DNA of 64,000 nt from Desulfosoma sp. (GTDB lineage Bacteria; Desulfobacterota; Syntrophobacteria; Syntrophobacterales; DSM-9756): positions 124,001-188,000 of the forward strand of contig JBBFKY010000005.1 in assembly GCA_037481875.1 (NCBI GenBank), given 5' to 3'. Shown piece by piece: positions 1-7,241 of this stretch (position 1 is its first letter; each line of letters begins with the position of its first letter). The position numbers were made by a program, and so were the translations under genes. Under the pieces are notes generated by a model that was given only the letters and a program-made list of their open reading frames with translations, was not told where the DNA came from and made no database searches.

Positions 1-274
1 ACCTCTTTACCGAACTCATGACCCTTATCAACGCCATGAGGTCAGAAGGCTCCGTACGAACGGACATGTCCACCCAAATACTCCCGCCGCGAAATCATCC
101 CGGGCGCACACACCGGTACCCCACAACGATGCCTCCTTGTGGCAACGATTTCTCAGGCACGGGACCAAACCTTCGTCACACAAAATCCCCTACGCAGGGA
201 CGGAACGACGGGTCCACTTTGTTCACTTTCCTCGGCCACAAGCAAAGTTTTTCCCACACATCCTCAGCACAACA

Positions 275-308
275 TAAAAAAAAGGCTTCGGGAAATCTTA
301 CCCGAGCC
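275..308 (-). terminator. Rho-independent terminator of the tRNA-Arg/tRNA-Lys unit
   Basis: Read on the minus strand, a stem of GGCT + CGGG arms (284-292 against 301-308, one bulged base, eight-base loop) is followed directly by a run of nine T (275-283). It lies 13 bases beyond the 3' CCA of tRNA-Lys, as expected for the end of the tRNA transcript. Confidence 0.8.
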
Positions 309-320
309 CTTTATTGTCTC

Positions 321-396
321 TGGTGGGCCGTCAGGGACTCGAACCCCGAACCTCCTGATTAAGAGTCAGCTGCTCTACCCATTGAGCTAACGGCCC
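321..396 (-). tRNA. tRNA-Lys(CTT)
   Basis: The minus strand folds into a full cloverleaf. The acceptor arm GGGCCGT pairs with ACGGCCC, the discriminator is A, and CCA is genome-encoded (321-323). The anticodon loop CTCTTAA gives anticodon CTT, reading AAG lysine codons. The T arm carries the usual GGTTCGAGTCC core. It is 11 bases downstream of tRNA-Arg and almost certainly shares its transcript. Confidence 0.95.
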
Positions 397-407
397 ACGT
401 GCATTTC

Positions 408-484
<77 letters not shown>

Positions 485-510
485 ATGATCGTTGCCACGA
501 ACGGGGCTTT

Positions 511-539
511 TTACTAGCCCAGGGGCACGAGAGTGTCAA
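511..539 (-). promoter_or_regulatory. Sigma-70-type promoter of the tRNA unit
   Basis: On the minus strand a perfect -35 box TTGACA (534-539) is separated by 17 bases from TAGTAA (511-516), a moderate -10 match. The predicted start is about 20 bases upstream of tRNA-Arg. No other candidate lies closer. Confidence 0.6.
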
Positions 540-694
540 GCAACTTTTTGCAAAATTCGAGGAGTAGGGGCGTGAGGATTTCCTGGATTTTTGCTAAAAA
601 ATACGCATAACGTCGAGTTGCTCAGATTGTGCCGTCATGCTGGGAGCATGTATGAAGACGCTTAATGGCTGTTGCGTTAAATCCCAATTCAAGA

Positions 695-720
695 TAGGGG
701 CAAGGCGGCGTCTGCTCCTA
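695..720. repeat. Intergenic palindrome, degenerate copy
   Basis: Arms TAGGGGCA and TGCTCCTA (one mismatch) around a GC-rich centre. It belongs to the AGGGGCG...CGCCCCT family of this window, closest to the copy at 13522-13546. Confidence 0.5.
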
Positions 721-913
721 AAAAAACTGATACGAAGCCATTCGCTGTGGACGGAGGCTTCATGCCGGCTCATTTTCCGGACGGGACCCCCGCGCTCCCA
801 GAAAAAAATGGACATGGTGTTTTCAATGCATCTGGTGGCCGGCAAACTTCACCATTGACAAGGTCCGGCTTAGGCTCAATCTCTTTTTTAGCCTATGAGG
901 AGGTTTCTTTCTC

Positions 914-1708
914 ATGGATGTGACACTCACCATAGCCTTAGCCCAGGTGCAAGGGAGCAGCGATCCGTTCCAGAATCTGGAAAAGGCGCACCATCTTGCA
1001 GCAAGGGCTGCGCAATCCGGCACGAAGCTTTTGGTGTTTCCCGAGATGTTTATGGGGCTTCCTAAAGGAGATCAGACGCCCGTATCTTTGGCGCGGCACG
1101 GATATGCGAATTTCTTGAAACATTTAAGCAGCATCGCGATAGACTCCGGCCTCAATATTCTTGCCGGGATTTGGGAACCATCGCCGGATTCCCATAGGGC
1201 TTACAACACCGCCGTCCTTGTCGATACTCAAGGAAAATTGCTGGCCACATACCGAAAGCTACACCTTTTCGACGCCCTGAACGTTCGGGAATCCGACACC
1301 ATGAAGCCTGGGGACGCTCCACCTTTTGTGGTTTCCGTCGAAGGATTTCGTGTGGGTGTGGCCATATGTTATGATCTTCGTTTTCCTGAAGTGTTTCGCT
1401 ACCTTGCCGATCAAGGTGCCCAGCTTATTGTAGTGCCTGCAGGCTGGTACCAAGGTTCGGTTAAGGAAGAGCTTTGGCTCACTTTACTTCAAGCCCGCGC
1501 CGTCGAAAACACGGTTTACATTGCCGGGTGCAACCTGATCGGCCACGCCTTTTGTGGCCGAAGCACCGTTTTCGACCCCTTTGGAATCCCCATTGCGACA
1601 GCCATTGAAGGAGAAGATTGCATCATCGCCGTTGTTTCCTCGGCGCGTCTCAGAGCCGTTCGAGAAAAGCTCCCATGTCTCGAAAACCGTAGAAGGGACC
1701 TTTTCTAA
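914..1708 (+). CDS. Carbon-nitrogen hydrolase (nitrilase superfamily, Nit1/omega-amidase-like)
   Basis: A 264-residue cytoplasmic amidase of the nitrilase superfamily. The Glu-Lys-Cys catalytic triad is visible: Glu44 in FPEMF, Lys115 in YRKLHLFD and Cys152 in AICYDLRFPE. The last motif is typical of the Nit1/Nit2 branch, whose members hydrolyse deaminated glutathione or alpha-keto acid amides; the actual substrate cannot be read from the sequence. The length is normal for a single-domain member. The ATG at 914 is preceded by AGGAGG at about 11 bases. It stands alone, about 320 bases ahead of the sulfate activation gene, with no obvious operon partner. Confidence 0.85.
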   Translation: MDVTLTIALAQVQGSSDPFQNLEKAHHLAARAAQSGTKLLVFPEMFMGLPKGDQTPVSLARHGYANFLKHLSSIAIDSGLNILAGIWEPSPDSHRAYNTAVLVDTQGKLLATYRKLHLFDALNVRESDTMKPGDAPPFVVSVEGFRVGVAICYDLRFPEVFRYLADQGAQLIVVPAGWYQGSVKEELWLTLLQARAVENTVYIAGCNLIGHAFCGRSTVFDPFGIPIATAIEGEDCIIAVVSSARLRAVREKLPCLENRRRDLF

Positions 1709-2029
1709 GTCGCAGATTCCGGAATTTCCACATCATCGACCCACCGTTGGTGCTTTTGGTTGCGCCTCATGGGATGTCTTGTTTACACCCAGCCGGCAGA
1801 CGCCTTCAAAACGAATCCCCTTGAAACAACCTCTCGAACACGTCCCTAAATGGACGGGATTCAAAACGCTTCGCGCAGGTGTCGGTTATAAAGTGTCTCC
1901 TTCGGAACCATGGGATTTCCATTTTAGGGGGACGGCAAGCATGGTAAGAAAAACAGTGAGCTCTCATGAGGGGAAAAGCTCAGAAGAAGTTCCTTGGGAT
2001 GCGAAAAGTCAAGACAGGGGAGTCAACCC
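1709..2029. other. Leader region of the sulfate activation operon
   Basis: 321 bases between the nitrilase gene and sat-cysC. No clear sigma-70 promoter, riboswitch or terminator is recognised. It contains a possible 30-codon leader frame (1941-2033) with a good ribosome binding site. Confidence 0.5.
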
Positions 2030-2033
2030 ATGA
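1941..2033 (+). CDS. Possible 30-residue leader peptide upstream of sat-cysC
   Basis: ATG at 1941 is preceded by AGGGGG (1926-1931) at nine bases. The frame encodes 30 mostly polar residues and ends in a TGA that overlaps the sat-cysC start as ATGA (2030-2033), the arrangement of translationally coupled genes. No family is recognised, there is no run of Cys or Met codons, and no attenuator hairpin is evident. It could be chance; the same frame stays open upstream into the 3' end of the nitrilase gene without a good start. Confidence 0.25.
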   Translation: MVRKTVSSHEGKSSEEVPWDAKSQDRGVNP

Positions 2034-3748
2034 TGACGGACATGACCTACGCGGCTCACGGAGGCGCTTTAGTCAATCTTCTTGTGGATGAAGCGCGAGC
2101 GCAGATGCTCAGGGACCTCAGCCGAACACTACCCAGCCTTACCTTGAATCCCCGGCAACTTTCCGATCTAGAACTCTTGTTGAATGGGGCCTTTTCGCCT
2201 TTGCGCGGCTTTATGAACAGTGCGGATTACGAATCGGTACTGGATCGCATGCAGCTTCAAAACGGTGTTCTGTGGCCTCTGCCCGTTTGCTTGGATGTCT
2301 CGGAAGCCGACGCCCGGACTTTGGATGCGGGCCAATCTGTGGCTTTGCGCGATGGGGAAGGATTTATGGTGGCCGTGCTTCATGTGGAAGACATTTGGCC
2401 CATAGACAAGTTGCGAGAAGCCGAAATCATCTACGGCACCACGGACACGGCCCATCCCGGCGTGGATCTGCTTTTTCACAGCACAGGGACCCACTATGTG
2501 GGAGGCACATTAGAGGGGGTGCAGTTACCGCTTCACTTCGCCTTCAAGCGCTTGCGACATACGCCTCACGAAATGCGTGCCCTTTTCAAGAAACTGGGCT
2601 GGCGCCGCATCGTGGGGTTTCAGACTCGAAATCCTTTGCACAGAGCCCAGTTTGAAATGACCCTTCGAGCCATGGATCGCGCCAAAGCGAACCTTTTGCT
2701 GCATCCCGTGGCACGTCGCGCTTCACCGGGCGATATCGACTATTATACGCGCATTCGATGTTACCAGGCGGTGAGCCGGTATTATCCTCCAAACATGATG
2801 CTTTTAAGCCTGCTGCCTTTGGCTATGCGCCTGGCGGGACCTCGAGAAGCCTTGCTGCATGCCATTATTCGCAAAAACTACGGCTGCACGCATTTTATTG
2901 TGGGGCGCGATCACGCCAGCCCAAGCCCTGACCCGAGCGGTCGAAGGTTTTACGCTCCTGAAGCAGCCATGGAAACGGCCTTGAGCTATCAGAAGGCCCT
3001 GGGCATCGAAATTATTCCTTTCGAAGAGATGGTCTACGTCTTTGAAGAAGATGCTTATATGCCCGTGCGCGAAGTGCCTCCACAAAGTACGGTTAAGTCC
3101 ATGTCCTTGGAAGAATTCCACCGAAGGCTTCGAGAAGGAAAACGCGTTCCGGAATGGTTCAGTTTTCCGGAAGTTATCGAGGAACTGCAAAAAGGTTATC
3201 CGCCTCGGCATAAACAAGGGTTCACCATTTTCTGCACTGGGCTTTCTGGAGCGGGAAAGTCGACCATTGCCAGAATTTTATACGCACGCCTTCTGGAAAT
3301 GGGGGGTCGCCCCGTAACTCTGCTGGATGGGGACGTGGTGCGGAGAAATCTTTCCAGTGAGTTGGGCTTTTCCAAAGAACATCGTGATATCAACGTACGC
3401 CGTATCGGCTTTGTGGCCAGTGAAATCACCAAGAACCGTGGTATTGCCATCTGCGCACCTATCGCACCCTATGCAGCCACGCGCCGCCAGATTCGAAGCC
3501 TGATAGAGAACTACGGTGGGTTCGTGGAGGTCTATGTAGCCACACCCCTGGAAGTATGCGAGAGTCGTGACCGCAAAGGGCTTTACGCCAAGGCGCGCGC
3601 GGGCCTCATCAAAGGATTTACCGGAATTGATGACCCTTACGAACCCCCGTCGGCTCCGGAGGTGGTTATCGACACTACGGAACTTACCCCTGACGAAGCG
3701 GCCCAGGAAGTCTTGCTTTATCTGGAACGAGCCGGCTATATCAAATAA
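2030..3748 (+). CDS. sat-cysC: Bifunctional sulfate adenylyltransferase / adenylylsulfate kinase
   Basis: A 572-residue fusion. The N-terminal two thirds are a PUA-like plus catalytic ATP sulfurylase (sulfate + ATP to APS). The C-terminal third, from about residue 400, is an APS kinase (APS to PAPS) with P-loop GLSGAGKST and LDGDVVRRNL. Oddly, the ATP sulfurylase HxxH motif reads HRAQ (residues 204-207), and the later GRDHAGP motif reads GRDHASP, so catalysis by this half is uncertain. ATG 2030 is chosen for a GGGGAG box seven bases upstream; 2033 or 2042 are alternatives. The fusion resembles that of Aquifex and suits assimilation; dissimilatory Sat is normally a separate protein. It heads an operon with the next two genes. 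Confidence 0.92.
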   Translation: MMTDMTYAAHGGALVNLLVDEARAQMLRDLSRTLPSLTLNPRQLSDLELLLNGAFSPLRGFMNSADYESVLDRMQLQNGVLWPLPVCLDVSEADARTLDAGQSVALRDGEGFMVAVLHVEDIWPIDKLREAEIIYGTTDTAHPGVDLLFHSTGTHYVGGTLEGVQLPLHFAFKRLRHTPHEMRALFKKLGWRRIVGFQTRNPLHRAQFEMTLRAMDRAKANLLLHPVARRASPGDIDYYTRIRCYQAVSRYYPPNMMLLSLLPLAMRLAGPREALLHAIIRKNYGCTHFIVGRDHASPSPDPSGRRFYAPEAAMETALSYQKALGIEIIPFEEMVYVFEEDAYMPVREVPPQSTVKSMSLEEFHRRLREGKRVPEWFSFPEVIEELQKGYPPRHKQGFTIFCTGLSGAGKSTIARILYARLLEMGGRPVTLLDGDVVRRNLSSELGFSKEHRDINVRRIGFVASEITKNRGIAICAPIAPYAATRRQIRSLIENYGGFVEVYVATPLEVCESRDRKGLYAKARAGLIKGFTGIDDPYEPPSAPEVVIDTTELTPDEAAQEVLLYLERAGYIK

Positions 3749-3775
3749 CAGTCTCTGGCTGTGAAGGAGATTCCA

Positions 3776-4318
3776 ATGAATGTTTTGATCCAACGCATGA
3801 TTCGAGCCGCCAAATTGGATGTAAGCCTCTACGAAGAGGTGGAAGCGGACACGAGTGCCAAGGGCCAGGCCATGACGGTGGTCATTCTTTCCAGTGTGGC
3901 CGCAGGGATCGGCAGCACGGGCATAGGGGGATTCAAGGGCATGATCACTTTGACCCTCATGGCCTTGGCCGCATGGTACCTCTGGGCTTACATCACTTAC
4001 TTTGTGGGCGTGAAACTCCTGCCCGAACCGCAAACCCAGAGCAATCCCCAAGAGCTTTTGCGAACCATCGGGTTCAGCAGTTCGCCTGGAATCCTGCGTA
4101 TTTTGGGTGTGCTTCCGGGCCTGGGAGGTTTAGTGCTTATCATTACCGGAGCCTGGATGTTGGCGGCTATGGTGGTGGCCGTACGACAAGCCTTGGATTA
4201 CCGGAGCACAGGCCGCGCCGTGGCCGTGTGCATTATCGGTTGGGTTCTTCAGAGTCTGATGCTTACCGTGGCTTTCGCTCTTTTCGGACGGCCGGACGTG
4301 ACGTCTTCGTCCCATTAG
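3776..4318 (+). CDS. Yip1-family integral membrane protein
   Basis: A 180-residue protein with about five hydrophobic segments (around residues 33-50, 55-80, 105-140, 150-175) and the layout of bacterial Yip1-domain proteins: a short soluble N-terminus, then membrane helices separated by short polar loops. Bacterial members have no established biochemical function. ATG 3776 follows GGAGA at five bases; an in-frame GTG at 3761 is less well placed. It starts 27 bases after sat-cysC and ends 10 bases before the next gene, so the three are probably co-transcribed. Confidence 0.7.
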   Translation: MNVLIQRMIRAAKLDVSLYEEVEADTSAKGQAMTVVILSSVAAGIGSTGIGGFKGMITLTLMALAAWYLWAYITYFVGVKLLPEPQTQSNPQELLRTIGFSSSPGILRILGVLPGLGGLVLIITGAWMLAAMVVAVRQALDYRSTGRAVAVCIIGWVLQSLMLTVAFALFGRPDVTSSSH

Positions 4319-4328
4319 GAGCCTAAAC

Positions 4329-5381
4329 GTGGCTGGACAACCCGCCTCACGGCCGAGCCGCTCGGAACGATACCTCTCATGGGGATTGCTCGGCCTTTTG
4401 GTGGTCATAACGGTCCTCATTTTCGCTTTTTCCCGCAGCCCGGATCCTTATCTTTCGGGAACAGCAAACACCGCTCTTCCCCATAGCCATCGTCAAACGG
4501 CGCCATCCCAGTCCTTGGAAACAGCGCTGCCCGATTTGTCTCAAGCCCTGGCGCCGGCCCTAGTGGCTTCAGAAAAGGCGGAACATTTTGATGCCCAGAC
4601 CCTTGCGGATAAAATCGACGGCAAAGCCGAACTCTATCTGGAAGCAGGGTTTCAGTCCCTTAAGACCCAAAGGGTGAAGCTTAAGGAACACTCAGATATT
4701 TGGGCGGAATTTTTTCTTTTCGTCATGCACAGTGATCAAAGCGCTTTTGCTGTTTTCAGCCAACAGAGACGTTCCTCAGCGATACCCATCCCCGATGTCG
4801 CCTTTGGCTATCGAGCCGCTAACGTGGTGTGTGCCGCCGCCGGCCCCTATTACGTGGAAGGGGTCGGATCCGCGGAGGATGAGCACCTCATGGAAGCCTT
4901 AACGGAAACCCTGAGCGCGCTCGTTCGATCCATTCCTTCATCGGACCAAATCCTGCGGACTCTGGAATGGTTTCCTGAGTCCCTTCGGGCTCATGAACGA
5001 GCTGTTCTTTATCTTGGGAGCGCTTTCGGTTATGACGGCTTTCAGGAAACCTTTGCGGTGCCTACGGGTGCAGATATGGATTCGATGACGGTTTTTGTGG
5101 CGAAATCAGTCAAGGATTGGAGCGGACGAGAGGCCGCCGAAGCTTATGTGCGGTACTTGGAAGAAGCCGGTGCGAAACGCCTTTCAGGAGCAAATCCGGA
5201 TGAAGAATTGGTGATTGTGGACTTTTTTGGCTTTGTGGAAGTGGTGTTTTCCCACCAAGAGCTGGTGGCCGGAGTTCACGAAGCCGAACAAAAACAGACC
5301 GCAGAGCGTACCGCCTCGGAATTTCGTGAGAAGCTGAAAAACCGTAAGGCTTTGGATTTTAAGGAAGAGGAAGGCCGGTAG
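4329..5381 (+). CDS. Membrane-anchored DUF6599-like protein
   Basis: 350 residues. A single membrane anchor (about residues 16-36, preceded by Arg residues) is followed by a low-complexity Pro/Ser/His linker and a large exported domain with LADKIDGKAELYLEAGF near residue 95, the signature I associate with DUF6599 proteins. No catalytic motif is visible. The C-terminus is highly charged. The start is GTG with AGGAG (4316-4320) eight bases upstream, overlapping the preceding stop codon. Third gene of the sat-cysC operon; a link to sulfate activation is only positional. Confidence 0.6.
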   Translation: MAGQPASRPSRSERYLSWGLLGLLVVITVLIFAFSRSPDPYLSGTANTALPHSHRQTAPSQSLETALPDLSQALAPALVASEKAEHFDAQTLADKIDGKAELYLEAGFQSLKTQRVKLKEHSDIWAEFFLFVMHSDQSAFAVFSQQRRSSAIPIPDVAFGYRAANVVCAAAGPYYVEGVGSAEDEHLMEALTETLSALVRSIPSSDQILRTLEWFPESLRAHERAVLYLGSAFGYDGFQETFAVPTGADMDSMTVFVAKSVKDWSGREAAEAYVRYLEEAGAKRLSGANPDEELVIVDFFGFVEVVFSHQELVAGVHEAEQKQTAERTASEFREKLKNRKALDFKEEEGR

Positions 5382-5525
5382 GGAAAGGGTGTTGGTAGGG
5401 CGGACGCATCGGTTTGAGGCTATGGGATTTTGGGTGCTTGTTCGGTCACCTAAGTTCGGCCGTTAGTGGTTAGGAAATCGGCGGACATGGGCGACGATCT
5501 TGATTAAATGGCTGATGATCGCATC

Positions 5526-5554
5526 GTAGGGCGGACACATGGGTTCGTCCCTAC
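5526..5554. repeat. Intergenic palindrome, GTAGGGCGGAC type
   Basis: Arms GTAGGGCGGAC and GTTCGTCCCTAC are nearly inverted around ACATGG. A half copy (TAGGGCGGACGCATCGG) lies 130 bases upstream near 5397. It sits between the DUF6599-like gene and the DUF362 gene. Confidence 0.7.
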
Positions 5555-5652
5555 GGAGTCTTTGCCAGCCCGTTGGACAATGGAGCCCGGCTTTGCTGAT
5601 TGTGCTGTTAGCATTCTTAAGTGGATGCTTGTAGGCCTTTTGGGTGCACGCC

Positions 5653-6654
5653 ATGAAAAAACCTGAAGGCAGTTCATCCGTGGATTCTCCACGACGGCGA
5701 TTTTTGGCTCGAGGACTACGCTATGGGTTAGGCTTGGCGGCCTTGTGGGCAACGGGCCTGAGTCACAGCGACTGGGTTGGGCCTACCGGTGAAACCGAAA
5801 AAGATAAAGAATGGCAAGGCCCCTTTGACTGGTCGGTTTCAAATGCCCCAAAAGCTGTGGTCGTAGTGACGGGTTCTAACCGAGCAGCTTGTTGCGAGGC
5901 CGGGTTGGCAGCTCTGGGCGGCATCAAACAATTCATCTCTCCGAAAGATCGCGTTTTCATTAAGGTGAACGCAGCCTTTGCAAGTCCACCGGCTCTCGGA
6001 GCCACATCCCATCCTGAACTGGTGGAAGCTGTGGTCCGTAGTTGCCTGAAAGCCGGAGCTTCCCAGGTTGTGGTTTCAGACAACCCCATCAACGACCCGG
6101 CCAGTTGCTTTCGACTGACGGGTATCGCCGATGCGGTTCGACGTAGCGGGGGTACCTTATGGATTCCCGAATCCCGCCGCTTTCAGGCGGTCACCCTGCC
6201 CGACGGCCGCTACCTGAACCAATGGCCATCTTGGACGGCACCTTTTTTGACTGCCGACAAAGTGATCAACTTGGCTCCGGTCAAGCATCACCATCGTGCC
6301 GGAGCTTCCATGATTTGCAAAAACTGGTACGGGCTTCTTGGAGGGCCACGAAACCTGTTTCATCAAAACGTGCATGACGTGATTGCTGAGCTGGCAGCTC
6401 TGTTTCGGCCCACTTTGGTGATCTTGGACGGCATCACGGCCATGATGACCAACGGCCCGACGGGAGGCTCCTTGGCTGACCTGAAGGAGACTCGAACACT
6501 CATCGTAAGTCCTGATCCCGTGGCTGCAGATGCTTTGGGAGCCCAGATTTTGAACATCGATCCGCATAAGCTGCCTTATCTGAGGCAGGCTGAAAGGTTT
6601 GGAGCAGGGTCTTTGGATCTGAAAAATATGGTTGTTCATCGTGTGCATGTTTAA
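5653..6654 (+). CDS. Tat-exported DUF362 protein
   Basis: 333 residues. The N-terminus has a twin-arginine signal (SPRRRFLARG near residues 12-21, then a hydrophobic stretch to about 40), so the protein is exported folded. The rest is a DUF362 domain (APKAVVVVTG near the start, HPELVEAVVRSCLKAGA, INLAPVKHHH, ICKNWYGLLG). DUF362 proteins are often found with iron-sulfur proteins; their biochemistry is mostly unknown. This copy lacks an attached ferredoxin domain. ATG 5653 is preferred over GTG 5644, although neither has a strong ribosome binding site. It stands first in the block with the polyferredoxin and aldo/keto reductase genes. Confidence 0.75.
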   Translation: MKKPEGSSSVDSPRRRFLARGLRYGLGLAALWATGLSHSDWVGPTGETEKDKEWQGPFDWSVSNAPKAVVVVTGSNRAACCEAGLAALGGIKQFISPKDRVFIKVNAAFASPPALGATSHPELVEAVVRSCLKAGASQVVVSDNPINDPASCFRLTGIADAVRRSGGTLWIPESRRFQAVTLPDGRYLNQWPSWTAPFLTADKVINLAPVKHHHRAGASMICKNWYGLLGGPRNLFHQNVHDVIAELAALFRPTLVILDGITAMMTNGPTGGSLADLKETRTLIVSPDPVAADALGAQILNIDPHKLPYLRQAERFGAGSLDLKNMVVHRVHV

Positions 6655-6696
6655 GGATTTTCGGAGAGAAACTAAAACAAGGCTCCGGAAAATTGT

Positions 6697-6720
6697 GGGG
6701 CGGACATGTGGGACCGCCCC
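6697..6720. repeat. Intergenic palindrome (left end of unit 1)
   Basis: Arms GGGGCGG and CCGCCCC enclose a ten-base centre. It forms the left boundary of the first 97-base repeat unit. Confidence 0.7.
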
Positions 6721-6764
6721 TCCAGGCTGTTGGAAAGTCCCGTTTGGCTCATGGCTTCGTGTTT

Positions 6765-6793
6765 GGGAGGCGGACACATGGGTCCGCCCCTAC
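6765..6793. repeat. Intergenic palindrome (right end of unit 1)
   Basis: Arms GGCGGAC and GTCCGCC with outer GGGA/CCCTAC enclose ACATGG. Identical in all 29 bases to the copy at 7113-7141. Confidence 0.8.
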
Positions 6794-6823
6794 GGGCTAG
6801 CAGTCAATGACATTTTAAGGTAG

Positions 6824-6845
6824 AGGCGGGGGGGGGGCCGCCTCG
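6824..6845. repeat. Short palindrome with a ten-G homopolymer
   Basis: GAGGCGG and CCGCCTC arms flank a G-rich centre; with the arm it gives ten consecutive G. It may be a decayed family palindrome. Such a homopolymer is prone to length variation or sequencing error. Confidence 0.5.
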
Positions 6846-7044
6846 CCCCCGCAAGTCCGAAATCGTGTCTTTCCCTGAAAGCTCGGGCGTCTTACCCGTA
6901 AAAATTGCGGCCCGGAAGCCTGGATTTCCAAAAAAACACAGCTTGGAGGATCACGGCGCGCCGTGACCCTATGTCATGGCCTGGAATGGCTCATTCTCAA
7001 TTGTCGGATAAGCTCCTGGCTTTGATTCTACGCCGGTTTTTTGC

Positions 7045-7070
7045 GAGGCGGACACGTGGGGCCGTCCCTC
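7045..7070. repeat. Intergenic palindrome (left end of unit 2)
   Basis: Arms GAGGCGGAC and GCCGTCCCTC enclose ACGTGGG, with one mismatch; counterpart of 6697-6720. Confidence 0.7.
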
Positions 7071-7112
7071 CAGGCTGTTGGACGGTCCCGTTTGGCTCAT
7101 GGCTTCGTGTTT

Positions 7113-7141
7113 GGGAGGCGGACACATGGGTCCGCCCCTAC
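7113..7141. repeat. Intergenic palindrome (right end of unit 2)
   Basis: Same 29-base sequence as 6765-6793; arms GGCGGAC and GTCCGCC. Confidence 0.8.
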
Positions 7142-7241
7142 AAGGGTAGGGCAGGTTTGGTAACCTGGCAGCGGGTAAGGTGACGAGGACCGTGAAATCT
7201 GTCGTCAAAATGCTTCAGAGGCAGCAAGGAAAAAAGCCTTC

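Larger units (their letters stand above)
485..913. other. Intergenic stretch without a recognisable gene
   Basis: Apart from the tRNA promoter (511-539), one degenerate palindromic repeat (695-720) and the ribosome binding site of the next gene (AGGAGG near 898-903), nothing coding is supported. Short open frames on both strands have no recognisable product or usable ribosome binding site. Confidence 0.6.
6697..7141 (+). repeat. Direct duplication of a 97-base two-palindrome unit
   Basis: Positions 6697-6793 and 7045-7141 align base for base with few differences. From the CAGGCTGTTGG segment (6723 and 7071) to the end only two adjacent-region substitutions are seen (GGAAAG against GGACGG). 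Both units begin and end with a family palindrome. They are 348 bases apart, so the unit moved or was duplicated recently. Confidence 0.85.
6655..7241. other. 587-base repeat-rich intergenic region
   Basis: No gene is supported. It holds two near-copies of a 97-base unit (6697-6793 and 7045-7141), each with a palindrome at both ends, plus a run of ten G inside another small palindrome (6824-6845). The sequence between the units shows no recognisable feature. The polyferredoxin gene follows at 7242, with AGGCAGCAAGGAAA just upstream. Confidence 0.7.

Noticed and set aside
1-274. Possible 3' end of a gene before the tRNAs
   Set aside because: Frames on both strands have no recognisable protein and no good start; left unannotated.
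3278-4051. Long minus-strand frame opposite the APS kinase half of sat-cysC
   Set aside because: Antisense to a clearly conserved enzyme; composition is that of a codon-bias shadow and no family is recognised.
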